A stretch of 64,000 nucleotides of DNA from Streptomyces sp. NBC_00094. GTDB lineage: Bacteria > Actinomycetota > Actinomycetes > Streptomycetales > Streptomycetaceae. Positions 34,036-47,788 of the stretch are shown in pieces. Every line of letters begins with the position of its first letter. Position 1 is the first letter of the stretch. The stretch covers positions 1,984,001 through 2,048,000 of the forward strand of contig NZ_JAPEMB010000001.1 of the NCBI RefSeq assembly GCF_026343125.1. The letters run 5' to 3'. The translations under genes were made by a program, and so were the position numbers. The notes beneath the pieces were generated by a model. The model did not search any database. It was not told the origin of the DNA and was given only the letters and a program-made list of their open reading frames with translations.

Positions 34036-37000
34036 GTGAGCACGACGACGGCCAGGTACGGGGACACGGCCGGGGACGCGACCGGGGACAGGACCTCGGA
34101 CACGGCCGAGGAGACACCCCCGGAAGCCCCCGCCACCGGCCGACGCCGGGCGCTGCTCATCGGCGTGGGCCACACCGAACTCCTGGAAGACGACCCCGTC
34201 CTCTCCCGGCGCTTCCCCCGGCTCGGCTTCGTCGACCGGGACGTCGAGCTGGTCCGCGCGGCCCTCGCCGACTCCGACTACACGGTCGTCACGCTCCACC
34301 CCGGCCACGAGCACCCGGATCGGCGGGACACGGGCGTCGGCTCGATCGTGCGGGCCGTCGAGGACTTCCTCCTCTCCTGCGAGGCCGGGGACACGGCGTT
34401 CCTCTACGTCTCCGCCCACGGAGTGACCGTCGGCGAGCGCGAGTACCTGCTCACCTCGGACGCGCGGCCCCGCGCCGACGGCTCGTTCATCTCCCAGACC
34501 ATCCTCGAAACCGCCCCCGAGGCGCTGCTCGGCGTCCTCCCCACCGGCGTCACGGTCGTCGTCTGCCTGGACATCTGCCGCACCGAACAGCCGCCCTCCG
34601 CCACCGGCTCCCACGAGACACCCGTCGTGAACTCCGCCTACCGCGACGTGGCCTGGCTGCGGGCCTGCGGCAGCGGACAGCAGGCCTACGCCGACCCGGA
34701 GAAGGGCAGCTACTTCGGGATCGCCCTCTCCGAGGCCCTGTCCCCGCACAGCCCGCCGGAGAGCTTCAAGGACGTCCACGCCTTCGTACAGGGACGGGTC
34801 GAGCGGCTCACCGCCCACCTGGCGGAACCGCCGCCGACGGTCGAGCCCACCGTCCCGAAGGGCTTCGACGAGGGGCTGGTCCTGTGCCGGGGCTCCGAGG
34901 AGACCCAGCGCTGGACCGAGGCGGTCACCGAGTCCGTACTCTGGCAGCACACCTCGCACCCCGCCGCGCACGAGCGGGTCAAGGTCCGGCTCGACGAGCT
35001 GGCGCGCGAGGTCGCCAAGAGCCGCCTCGGCACGGACTCGGCCCTCGCCACCCCGTGGAGCGACCCCGACTACCCGGTCCGGGTCGTGGCCCGCCTCGGT
35101 CACCTCGTCAAGGCCGCCGGCCTCACCGGCCGCGAACGCCTCTCCCCCGCCGAGACCGCGGCGCTGCTCGCGGCCCCCCTGCTGCACGAGGGCGTCGTCG
35201 CCGTCGCCCTGAGCGAGCTGGCGGCGCTGCGTCCCGACCGGATCGACCGGCGCGAGGACGGCCGGGGGCGGGAGCCCGTCACCCCGCACGACGACCTGGT
35301 GTGCGACGCGGCGCGGGACGTCTCGCGGGCGCACTCGCAGGTCGGCCTCGCGGCGGAGACGCTCCGGCAGCGGAGGCTGCCCGAGGCGGCGACGGCGGCG
35401 GACCACTGGCTGCGCCACCGCTTCATCGCCGACTGGGATCGGCTCTGGGACCGGACCGGCGACTATCCGGCGCTCGACCGGCTCCTCGACAGGGTCGTCG
35501 AGGCCGTCGCCGCGGGCGCGGAGGACGCCCCCGCCGTGCCCTCGGCGCAGACGCGCCGCCGCGTCGACCGACAGGTCCGGCACGTGCTCCCCCATATGAC
35601 GGTCGCCCCCGGCAGCAGCCCCCGTATCAACGACAACGACGTCTCGGAGCCGAGCTGGGGCGACGAGCGGGCGGTCCGGGGCAACACGTGGCGCGGCTGG
35701 GACCTCGCCTACCTCCTCTGGTTCTCGGCGCTCCTCGCCGCCGACCCGCGCCGCATGTCGAGCGTGCTCGTGGACCATCTGGGCGCCCACCGCCCCCTCG
35801 CGCCGGCCGCCGTCGTCGAGGCCCTCGCGGAGTTCGACCTGGAGTCCGTGTCCCCGGACGGCGGGACGGGGCCGGGCGAGGAGTACGACCTCGCCGTCGA
35901 CTTCTCGTGCCCGCACCCCGCGCTGCACGTGGCCGTCGAGGAACTCGCGGGCACCGCCGACGCCTCGGTGCGGGCCCTCCGGCAGAGCTGGAAGGAGGCC
36001 CGCCGGACACCGCCCGACCTCCTGCGCGGCCTGCCGCAGCGGGTCACCGCCGAGTACCTCAAGCCGCGCGACCGCCGCTACACGGAGCCCCTGGAGCGCT
36101 TCCGGCTCGCCGAGGACGAGATCCGCCCGCTGCTCATGGGCACCCAGCTGTACGGCGACAAGATGCTCGCCGTACGGGAGCTCTACCAGAACGCCCTGGA
36201 CGCCTGCCGCCACCGGCAGCTCCGCGTCGAGTACGGCCGCCGCCTGAAGAAGTGCGGGGCGCAGGACCAGGAGCCGGGCATCGAGTTCGTCCAGGCGTAC
36301 GACGAGGAGGACCGCCCCTACATCGAGTGCCGCGACACGGGCACGGGCATGAGCCGGAGAAAGCTCACGTCCATGTTCGCCCGGGCCGGCAAGCGGTACG
36401 AGCAGGACCCGGACTTCGTCCAGGAGCGCCGCAACTGGCGGCGCGCCCGCATCGAGCCGATCCCCTTCAACAGCCGTTTCGGCATCGGGGTGTTCAGCTA
36501 CTTCATGCTGGCGGAGGAGGTCGTGGTCACCACCGGCACCATCGACCTGTACGGCAACCCGTCCCGTACCGAGGCCCCGCTCCAGGCCACGATCCAGTCC
36601 GGCTCGGGCCTCCTGGAGATCCGTGAGACCACGAGCGCCCCCCAGGGCGGCGGCACCGTCGTCCGCCTCTACCTGAGCGCGGACGGCGAGACCCCGCCGT
36701 CGCTGGTGGAGACGTTGCGGAAGCTGCTGTGGGTGAGCGACCACCGGGTGACGGCGGTGGAACGGGACCGCGAGGGCAACCGGATCCGGTCGGAGGAGTG
36801 GACCCCCGGCAAGCTCCAGGCCTCGGGAGACTGGCCGGCCCGCCCGGTCGGCGCGGGCAAGGACGCCTGGCTCGTCCAGGGCCAGGGCCAGTTGCTCCTG
36901 GACGGCGTCGTCATCAAGAACGCCCCGGCCGTCGACGGCTACGTCGTCAACCTGCGCGAACGCGACCAGCCGGTGCCCACGGTGGACCGCAACGGGCTCA

Positions 37001-39276
37001 TCGGCTACGACCGGGAGGGCGTGGAACACCGCCTCCTGACCGCCGTACCCGAGGCCGTCGGCTCCTTCGAGGAGGTGTCGCTGCGATGGCTGTGGGACCT
37101 GGCGCTCAGCGAACCGAAGCTGGCGGTGGAGGTGTTCGACTCGCTGGGGGAGGAGGCGGTGGGGGTCCTGCACCCGACGCACACCGAGCGCAGCCTGACA
37201 TCCTCGACGTTTCCCCTACGAGACGTGGGATGCCTCCCCATCGACGGAACGTCCATCCGGCAGAACCGCTTCGCGCGCACCTTCGGCGAAAGGCGTCCCT
37301 ACGAAAGCCACTTGTTCGATCGATGGAGGAACTCCCGGCTGGGCATGCTCCGTGACGCGAGTGGACCGTTCTCACCATCGGGGTACCCCTCAGCCCTCGG
37401 TCTGGACGCTCTGCTCTTCGACCGGTCCGTACCCGACGGTTCCTACGCCGCCCCCCTGCGGGCGGCGGCGCTCGCCGGACAGTCCCTCGCGGCGGCCCTA
37501 CGAACCCAGCGGCGATACGCCATCTCGGGTGTGCAGGTGCCCGAGACCCATGACGGCCGCGCGCTCGACACCATGTTCCCCTCCGAGCTCATGGCCGACC
37601 TCTACACCGCGTACGCCGACGCGACGCGCCCAGATCCTCACGACCGCAGACCGCGCCCGGCAGGTTTCGCCCCGCTCCTTCCGGTGGCGGCGGCTCACGA
37701 CCTCACGCTGAACGCGGTTCTGGCCTCGGCACAAGAGCTCACGAACAGTGTTCCCATGCCGGGATGGGAGATCATCCCTCAGCTCTCCGACAGCGGCGTC
37801 CCCGAGACGGAGGCGGCCACGTTCGCCGCCCCCGTCACCCTGGTCACGGAGAGGAGGGGGCACGCCTGGCAGGAGGGAGTCATCCACCCGGTCGACCTCC
37901 TGGTGCGCGCCCCCGGCGTCGAACTGCGCAAACAGCTCGTCGAGCGGATCGACGAGCTTCGGGAGCTGGGGTTCTCCTTGGGGCCGGGAGTCTCCGGCGC
38001 CACCCTCGACCACCGCGCTCTGACCGGCGACGAGCGCCGTCTCCTTTCCCGTAACTCGGACGGTGAACCACCGTGGGTCAACGAGGACCTCACCGTGTTC
38101 GACGTCCTCAAGCGGTCCAAAGGCATGCGCATCCCCGTCGGCCGAGTGGTGGAGCAGATCAACGAACTCACCGCCGCCACCGCCGTGTCCGCACCGCCCG
38201 TCACCGACGAGGTCGCCGACTGGACCGTCCCCCACTGGGTCGGTGACCTGCTGCCCGGGAAAGGCGAGACACCGGGCCTGCTCGGCCCCTGGCGCCTCGC
38301 CGCGACGATGCGTCACGCCGACGCCGAGACCGAGCTCGCCACCCTGCGCCGGGATGTCCGGAACCTGGACGCGTGCGGTGTTCTCGCTCCCGGCTGCCGC
38401 GCCCTCGTCGAAGCGAACGTCGAGCAGATCAGCGCACTGGATCCCTTCGTCGACCGGCTCCTGAACGTGGTTCACGGGTACTCGCACTTCATGACCGGTC
38501 GATGGAACCTTGACGTACATGGGCTCGGAGTGGAGCCGCTCGCCCAGATCGCCGCCCAGGAGAAGGGCACACTCGTCGCCCAGGTCGAACGCCTGGCGAC
38601 ACTCTCCCTGCCCCTCCCCCTGAAGACCGTCCCTCTGCCGGAACCCATCGAGGCACTGGCCCCTGGCCCAGAGGTCGAAGCACTCTTCGAGCAGACACAC
38701 GACGGCCCGATGGCGTTCCGTGCCTCACTCACCTGCCAGAACCTCACAGAGCAGGCCAGGTACGCGCGCAAGGGACTCGGCGCCACCGTCCGCACCGCCC
38801 AGGCCTTCCTCCCCGTCGGCGGCCCCGCCCTCCCCGGCCCCTTCACCGGCCCCGACGCCGACGCCCTGGAGGACTTCAGCCCCGACGACTTCGACCTGGC
38901 CGCCTTCGACCCCGGGCTCCTCGGGCCCGGCGTTCTCGGGCCGCTCGAACTCGTCCTCGTCGCAGGCCGGTTCGGCTGGACGCTCGGGAAGGCGTACGAG
39001 CGGTACGCGCCCTTCCGGTGTCTCGGGCTCGACGTCACCGTCAAGGAGCCCGTCGGGGACGAGCGGGACCTGGTGCCGGACTGGCGGGACGTCATCGTGC
39101 TCACCGCCCGGCTGACCGGCCGCGCGCCGGCCGTCGAACGAGTCGTCGACCCCGGTCACGTACTCCTCTGCGTGGAGGAGACGGACCTCTCCGAGTCCGA
39201 GGTCCTGGACCGGCTCCGCTCATACTCCCGTCTCTTCGACCTCACCCTTCCCACCCCAGGAGGCCCCCGCCCATGA
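34036..39276 (+). CDS. Caspase-like protease fused to Hsp90-type ATPase, with repeat C-terminus
   Basis: This is a 1746-aa fusion. Residues about 35-290 form a caspase-like fold: ALLIGVGHTE, catalytic His128 in SAHG, and Cys181 in LDICRTEQ. Near residues 700-900 lies a GHKL/Hsp90-like ATPase with Glu715/Asn719 in RELYQNALDA, Asp767 in DTGTGM and RFGIGVFSYF near 814, which mirrors Hsp90 QFGVGFYSAY. The C-terminal 750 residues hold diverged ~30-residue helical repeats (LVRAPGVELRKQLVERIDEL and others). The GTG at 34036 is preferred for its upstream AAGGGAG; ATG 33994 is an alternative and adds 14 residues. It heads a three-gene operon. I infer a conflict or defence protein in which ATPase sensing licenses proteolysis. 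Confidence 0.88.
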   Translation: MSTTTARYGDTAGDATGDRTSDTAEETPPEAPATGRRRALLIGVGHTELLEDDPVLSRRFPRLGFVDRDVELVRAALADSDYTVVTLHPGHEHPDRRDTGVGSIVRAVEDFLLSCEAGDTAFLYVSAHGVTVGEREYLLTSDARPRADGSFISQTILETAPEALLGVLPTGVTVVVCLDICRTEQPPSATGSHETPVVNSAYRDVAWLRACGSGQQAYADPEKGSYFGIALSEALSPHSPPESFKDVHAFVQGRVERLTAHLAEPPPTVEPTVPKGFDEGLVLCRGSEETQRWTEAVTESVLWQHTSHPAAHERVKVRLDELAREVAKSRLGTDSALATPWSDPDYPVRVVARLGHLVKAAGLTGRERLSPAETAALLAAPLLHEGVVAVALSELAALRPDRIDRREDGRGREPVTPHDDLVCDAARDVSRAHSQVGLAAETLRQRRLPEAATAADHWLRHRFIADWDRLWDRTGDYPALDRLLDRVVEAVAAGAEDAPAVPSAQTRRRVDRQVRHVLPHMTVAPGSSPRINDNDVSEPSWGDERAVRGNTWRGWDLAYLLWFSALLAADPRRMSSVLVDHLGAHRPLAPAAVVEALAEFDLESVSPDGGTGPGEEYDLAVDFSCPHPALHVAVEELAGTADASVRALRQSWKEARRTPPDLLRGLPQRVTAEYLKPRDRRYTEPLERFRLAEDEIRPLLMGTQLYGDKMLAVRELYQNALDACRHRQLRVEYGRRLKKCGAQDQEPGIEFVQAYDEEDRPYIECRDTGTGMSRRKLTSMFARAGKRYEQDPDFVQERRNWRRARIEPIPFNSRFGIGVFSYFMLAEEVVVTTGTIDLYGNPSRTEAPLQATIQSGSGLLEIRETTSAPQGGGTVVRLYLSADGETPPSLVETLRKLLWVSDHRVTAVERDREGNRIRSEEWTPGKLQASGDWPARPVGAGKDAWLVQGQGQLLLDGVVIKNAPAVDGYVVNLRERDQPVPTVDRNGLIGYDREGVEHRLLTAVPEAVGSFEEVSLRWLWDLALSEPKLAVEVFDSLGEEAVGVLHPTHTERSLTSSTFPLRDVGCLPIDGTSIRQNRFARTFGERRPYESHLFDRWRNSRLGMLRDASGPFSPSGYPSALGLDALLFDRSVPDGSYAAPLRAAALAGQSLAAALRTQRRYAISGVQVPETHDGRALDTMFPSELMADLYTAYADATRPDPHDRRPRPAGFAPLLPVAAAHDLTLNAVLASAQELTNSVPMPGWEIIPQLSDSGVPETEAATFAAPVTLVTERRGHAWQEGVIHPVDLLVRAPGVELRKQLVERIDELRELGFSLGPGVSGATLDHRALTGDERRLLSRNSDGEPPWVNEDLTVFDVLKRSKGMRIPVGRVVEQINELTAATAVSAPPVTDEVADWTVPHWVGDLLPGKGETPGLLGPWRLAATMRHADAETELATLRRDVRNLDACGVLAPGCRALVEANVEQISALDPFVDRLLNVVHGYSHFMTGRWNLDVHGLGVEPLAQIAAQEKGTLVAQVERLATLSLPLPLKTVPLPEPIEALAPGPEVEALFEQTHDGPMAFRASLTCQNLTEQARYARKGLGATVRTAQAFLPVGGPALPGPFTGPDADALEDFSPDDFDLAAFDPGLLGPGVLGPLELVLVAGRFGWTLGKAYERYAPFRCLGLDVTVKEPVGDERDLVPDWRDVIVLTARLTGRAPAVERVVDPGHVLLCVEETDLSESEVLDRLRSYSRLFDLTLPTPGGPRP

Positions 39277-39599
39277 GTGCCGCCGCCCGCTACCAGGTCG
39301 TCAACAGGCCCGTCACCTCACCCGTCACCACGTTCCTCTGGGAGTCCCGGGGGGAGGGTCGCGTCGAAGCCAGGGGGGAGTGTCCCGAGTGCCGGTGCGT
39401 GACCACCCGGATCTGGGAGGACGTCCAGTACGTCACCAAGGGACCGGTCATCCCCGGGAAGCCCGCCCTCGACGACGGCGAGCCGAAGTACGCGCGGTGC
39501 GCCTGCCCGACCTGGCACGTGGACCGGCCCGCCGGGGTCGAGAAGGGCTGCGGCGCCTCGTTCTGGCTCGCTCCGCCGCCGCAGGGGCTGCCGCTGTGA
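39273..39599 (+). CDS. Small zinc-ribbon protein of the caspase/Hsp90 operon
   Basis: This 108-aa protein has CPEC near residue 37, CACP near residue 76 and a final cysteine in GCGASF: paired cysteines fit to hold one zinc ion. The family is not recognised. Its ATG overlaps the stop of the giant gene (ATGA), and its stop overlaps the next gene (GTGA), so all three are made together. It may be an adaptor or sensor for the big protein. Start is fixed by the overlap. Confidence 0.8.
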   Translation: MSAAARYQVVNRPVTSPVTTFLWESRGEGRVEARGECPECRCVTTRIWEDVQYVTKGPVIPGKPALDDGEPKYARCACPTWHVDRPAGVEKGCGASFWLAPPPQGLPL

Positions 39600-40048
39600 A
39601 CGAGTTCACCGACGAGGAGCTGCGGAACGCGGACGACCGGGTGCTCGCCATGGCGACCCCGCCCGAGCAGCTCAGGGCGGCCCTCCAGCAGGCGGAGGGG
39701 TACCGGAACTTCCTCACGACGCTCACCGGGCTGCTCACGGTCGTCTTCGTGCTCAAGGGGCAGGAGAACCTGAGCAAGATGACGACCGGCCCGCGATGGT
39801 GGGTGATCGGGCTGCTCGCGGGCGCGTTCCTGCTGCTGCTCGCCGCCTCCTGGCTGATGGTCTCGGCCGTCCACGAGCGCCCGGGCAGGAAGCTGCCCTC
39901 GGGTGCGGAGTACCTGCTGCGGTACGAGAGGCAGCGGGCGAAGTCGGTCCGGCGGACGACCGGCTGGGCCCGCTGGATGGGCCTCGCCGGGGTCCTCGCG
40001 GTATCGGCGGCCTCGCTGGTCACCTGGATCTTCCCCGGCAAGAGCTGA
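39596..40048 (+). CDS. Small three-helix membrane protein of the caspase/Hsp90 operon
   Basis: This 150-aa protein has a polar N-terminus of about 30 residues and then three likely membrane segments: FLTTLTGLLTVVFVL (about 38-52), WWVIGLLAGAFLLLLAASWL (about 65-85) and WMGLAGVLAVSAASLVTWIF (about 127-146). A basic loop lies between the last two. The GTG at 39596 sits in the zinc-ribbon stop. No homology could be assigned. In a conflict operon it could be the membrane-damaging effector or the membrane anchor; this is inference. Confidence 0.78.
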   Translation: MNEFTDEELRNADDRVLAMATPPEQLRAALQQAEGYRNFLTTLTGLLTVVFVLKGQENLSKMTTGPRWWVIGLLAGAFLLLLAASWLMVSAVHERPGRKLPSGAEYLLRYERQRAKSVRRTTGWARWMGLAGVLAVSAASLVTWIFPGKS

Positions 40049-40280
40049 CCTCCGCCCACCCCACGAACACTCCGCAGCACCCACCGGCCGGCACCCGACA
40101 GGCATGCCGCAACCCCACGCGCCACGCTCGGTCACCGGGCTCCGCCACAGCGGACACTCGCGCGCCCGCACCACACGCACCGCGGCGCCCACCCAGTCGT
40201 CCGGTCGGGGACATTCGGGGGGCGCCGCGCTCAGTTCCGCACGTCGTTGTACGGGACGTATGTGGGGTGATCCGGCGGGA
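40049..40280. other. Intergenic gap between the caspase operon and gltD
   Basis: 232 bp between convergent genes. It contains no credible ORF. A short imperfect hairpin TGATCCGGCGGGATCA at 40268-40283 overlaps the gltD stop. No clear terminator was found. Confidence 0.5.
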
Positions 40281-41733
40281 TCAGACCGTCAGCGAACGGT
40301 CCGTCGGGCGGATCGGGGCCGGCAGCGAGCTCGCGCCGGTCAGGTAGCGGTCCACGCCACGGGCGGCAGAGCGGCCCTCGGCGATGGCCCACACGATGAG
40401 GGACTGGCCGCGACCCGCGTCACCGGCGACGTACACGCCATCGACGTTGGTGGCGAAGTCCGCGTCACGGGCGATGTTACCCCGCTCATCCAGGTCCAGA
40501 CCAAACTGGGCGACCAGACCGTTCTCCACGTCCGTGCCGGTGAAGCCCATCGCGAGCGTGACCAGCTGGGCGGGGATCTTGCGCTCCGTGCCCGGCTTCT
40601 GGGTCAGCTTGCCGCCGACGAACTCGACCTCGACGAGGTGGAGGAACTGGACGTTGCCGTCCTCGTCGCCCTCGAAGTGGGTGGTGGAGACGGAGTAGAC
40701 CCGCTCACCGCCCTCCTCGTGTGCCGAGGTGACCTTGTACAGCATGGGGAAGGTCGGCCAGGGCTGGCCGGCGTTCCGGTCCTCGCCCGGTCGCGGCATG
40801 ATCTCCAGCTGCGTGACCGAGGCCGCGCCCTGGCGGTGCGCCGTACCGACGCAGTCCGCGCCGGTGTCGCCGCCGCCGATGACGACGACGTGCTTGCCCT
40901 CGGCGGTGAGCGGCGGGGCCACGAAGTCGCCCTCGACGACCTTGTTCGCCAGCGGCAGGTACTCCATCGCCTGGTGGATGCCGTTGAGCTCGCGGCCCGG
41001 GACGGGCAGGTCACGCGCGGTGGTGGCGCCGGCGGCGATGACGACCGCGTCGTACCGGTTGCGCAGCGCCGTCGCCGGCATGTCGCGGCCGATCTCGACG
41101 CCCGTGCGGAACTTGGTGCCCTCCGCGCGCATCTGCTCGATGCGGCGGTTGATGTGCCGCTTCTCCATCTTGAACTCGGGGATGCCGTACCGGAGGAGAC
41201 CACCGATGCGGTCCGCGCGCTCGTAGACGGCGACGGTGTGGCCGGCCCGGGTCAGCTGCTGGGCGGCGGCGAGACCCGCCGGGCCCGAGCCGATGACGGC
41301 GACGGTCTTGCCGGAGAGGCGCTCGGGCGCCTGCGGCTTGACGTCACCCCCGTCCCAGGCCTTGTCGATGATGGAGACCTCGACGTTCTTGATGGTGACG
41401 GCCGGCTGGTTGATGCCGAGCACGCACGCCGACTCGCAGGGAGCCGGGCACAGACGGCCGGTGAACTCCGGGAAGTTGTTGGTGGCGTGCAGGCGCTCCT
41501 GCGCCGCCGACCAGTCCTCGCGGTAGGCGTAGTCGTTCCACTCGGGGATCAGGTTCCCGAGGGGGCAGCCGTTGTGGCAGAACGGGATGCCGCAGTCCAT
41601 GCAGCGGCCGGCCTGCTTGCTGATGATCGGCAGCAGGGAGCCGGGAACGTAGACCTCGTTCCAGTCTCTGACTCGCTCGCCCACCGGCCGGGTCTTGGCG
41701 ACTTCGCGCCCGGTGGTCAGGAAGCCCTTGGGG

Positions 41734-41741
<8 letters not shown>
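40281..41741 (-). CDS. gltD: Glutamate synthase (NADPH) small subunit
   Basis: This 486-aa subunit passes electrons from NADPH to the large subunit. It has an N-terminal [14 protein letters not shown] (about residues 47-60) and CPAPCESAC [4Fe-4S] cysteines. Two Rossmann dinucleotide folds follow: [15 protein letters not shown] for FAD and [11 protein letters not shown] for NADPH. It ends with the [18 protein letters not shown] contact. It overlaps gltB by 8 bp. Together they convert glutamine plus 2-oxoglutarate to two glutamates. Confidence 0.97.
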
Positions 41742-46305
<4,564 letters not shown>

Positions 46306-46369
46306 CGGCTCTCCCGTCGTCGTATTGGCATATGCAAGATGCCGAGGGACGACGTTGGCCCTCCGCGAA

Positions 46370-46385
46370 ATTTCGTGCAGGTTAC
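46370..46385 (-). promoter_or_regulatory. Candidate GlnR half-operator upstream of gltB
   Basis: Read on the minus strand, GTAAC, six bases, then GAAAT at 46385-46370 matches the GlnR element GTnAC-n6-GAAAC with one mismatch. It lies 65 bp upstream of the gltB start. The second half-box expected 6 bp on is not recognisable, so confidence is limited. Confidence 0.4.
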
Positions 46386-46805
46386 ATGATGGCTGGCTTC
46401 TCGCGAAGTGGATAGCTCATTCCAGCATGCGGACACCACCGACACGCAGTGGTGGTGTGTTCTCACCTGTGGGGTGCGGGAACAGGGGGCTGTTCCGCGG
46501 GGGACGGACCGGGGGGAGCCGGATGATCTCCGGGCTTCCGGCGGTCCGTCACTGAGTGGGCCTCATTGCCCAACGACGCTCATGCCTCATTCCCGTTGGT
46601 CACGGGTTCGAAACCGCCGAGTAACCGGCTACATATGTGGCGTCGTGCATAGTGTCTCATCGCCGCGGCGGATCGAGCCAGGGATATACGTCACAGCCCT
46701 TACGGGCCTTACATCCCGAAATGGTGCCCGAAAATGCCGGAAAGGCCCCTTGCGAGGGCCTCCCGGTCGTCTGCGCGGCTACGGAATCCGTTCCGATATC
46801 CGGAG
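46386..46805. other. gltB upstream region without a gene
   Basis: Together with 46306-46369 this makes a 500-bp gap between gltB (start 46305) and the VIT gene stop. It has lower GC than its surroundings. A perfect 8-bp inverted repeat ACACCACC/GGTGGTGT lies at 46433-46440 and 46451-46458. No ORF with credible coding signature was seen; it probably holds a long gltB leader and promoter. Confidence 0.5.
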
Positions 46806-47534
46806 CTACAACGCCGCTCCGAAGAGCATGCCGAGCCCGTACGTGACGGCGGCCGCGGCCCCGCCCAGGACGAGCTGGCGCAGCCCGCTGAAGAGCCAGC
46901 CGCGGGCGGTCACCCGGGCCACCAGCGCGCCGCAGGCGAAGAGCCCGAGGAGCGCGAGCAGCACGGCGGGCCACAGCGCGGTCGCCCCGAGCAGGTACGG
47001 CAGTACGGGGAGCAGCGCGCCGAGCGCGAACGAGCCGAAGGACGACACGGCGGCGACCATCGGCGACGGCAGGTCGTCCGGGTCGATGCCGAGCTCCTCG
47101 CGGGCGTGGATCTCCAGGGCCTGCTCGGGGTCCCGGGAGAGCTGCATCGCGACCTCGCGGGCGAGCGCGGGCTCGACGCCCCGGGACACGTACAGCGCGG
47201 CCAGCTCCTCCATCTCGTCGATGGGGTGCTTGCGCAACTGGCGTCGTTCGATGTCCAGTTCGGCCTGGACGAGCTCGCGCTGCGAGGCCACGGAGGTGTA
47301 CTCGCCCGCCGCCATGGAGAAGGCGCCCGCGGCGAGGCCCGCGAGGCCGGTGATGACCACGGCCTGCGAGGAGGCCGCCCCACCGGCGACACCGGTCATC
47401 AGGGCGAGGTTGGAGACGAGTCCGTCCATCGCGCCGAACACCGCGGGACGCAGCCAACCGCCGTTCACGTCACGGTGCGTGTGGTTGTCGCGGTGGGCCT
47501 CGTGCAGTGGCGCCTGAGCTTCGATGATGGACAT
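46806..47534 (-). CDS. VIT1/CCC1-family iron/manganese transporter
   Basis: This 242-aa membrane protein has N-terminal GWLRPAVFGAMDGLVSNLALMTGVAGG, then a second helix AVVITGLAGLAAGAFSMAAGEYTSVASQ that carries the family metal-site residues. A cytoplasmic metal-binding helical bundle follows (ERRQLRKHPIDEMEELAALYVSRG). Three C-terminal helices complete five membrane spans. It exports or stores Fe(II)/Mn(II). RBS GAGGGGAGAG precedes ATG 47534. The 254 bp upstream (47535-47788) shares space with the divergent ADP-ribosylglycohydrolase operon and holds no gene; no clean iron box was seen there. Confidence 0.93.
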   Translation of the reverse strand: MSIIEAQAPLHEAHRDNHTHRDVNGGWLRPAVFGAMDGLVSNLALMTGVAGGAASSQAVVITGLAGLAAGAFSMAAGEYTSVASQRELVQAELDIERRQLRKHPIDEMEELAALYVSRGVEPALAREVAMQLSRDPEQALEIHAREELGIDPDDLPSPMVAAVSSFGSFALGALLPVLPYLLGATALWPAVLLALLGLFACGALVARVTARGWLFSGLRQLVLGGAAAAVTYGLGMLFGAAL

Positions 47535-47788
47535 GGCTCTCCCCTCGTTCCGGCGGGCCGGGTCGCACCCGCCGCCCCCAACACCTCGAAAATACGCGCG
47601 ATGTAAGGGGCGCGCTAGCAAGGCAGGCCGTACTTACTAAGGGCCGCCTCACCGGGGGACCGAGATTCTGGCGAGGTGTCAGCCGGGTGACAGAGACGTT
47701 TCTTCGGCGAGTTCCCGGCCTGCGGTGGCACAGATCCAGGCATCGGGGCGCCGATTCGCGCGCCACCGCCGAGGAAGGGGCCGCGAGA

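Noticed and set aside
32704..37182. Minus-strand ORF of 1492 codons opposite the SDR, hydrolase and caspase genes
   Set aside because: Low-complexity composition with no domain, crossing three well-supported plus-strand genes and their junctions. It is a GC-driven shadow frame.
40268..40283. Terminator after gltD
   Set aside because: TGATCCGGCGGGATCA is only a 6-bp stem that overlaps the stop codon; too weak to call.
46433..46458. Operator at the ACACCACC/GGTGGTGT inverted repeat upstream of gltB
   Set aside because: The symmetry is perfect for 8 bp but no known regulator motif fits and no position relative to a promoter can be set. Left as part of the intergenic description only.
47600..47660. 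Iron box upstream of the VIT transporter
   Set aside because: Fragments such as TTACTAAGGGCCGCCTCACC recall part of the box, but too few positions match and symmetry is absent.
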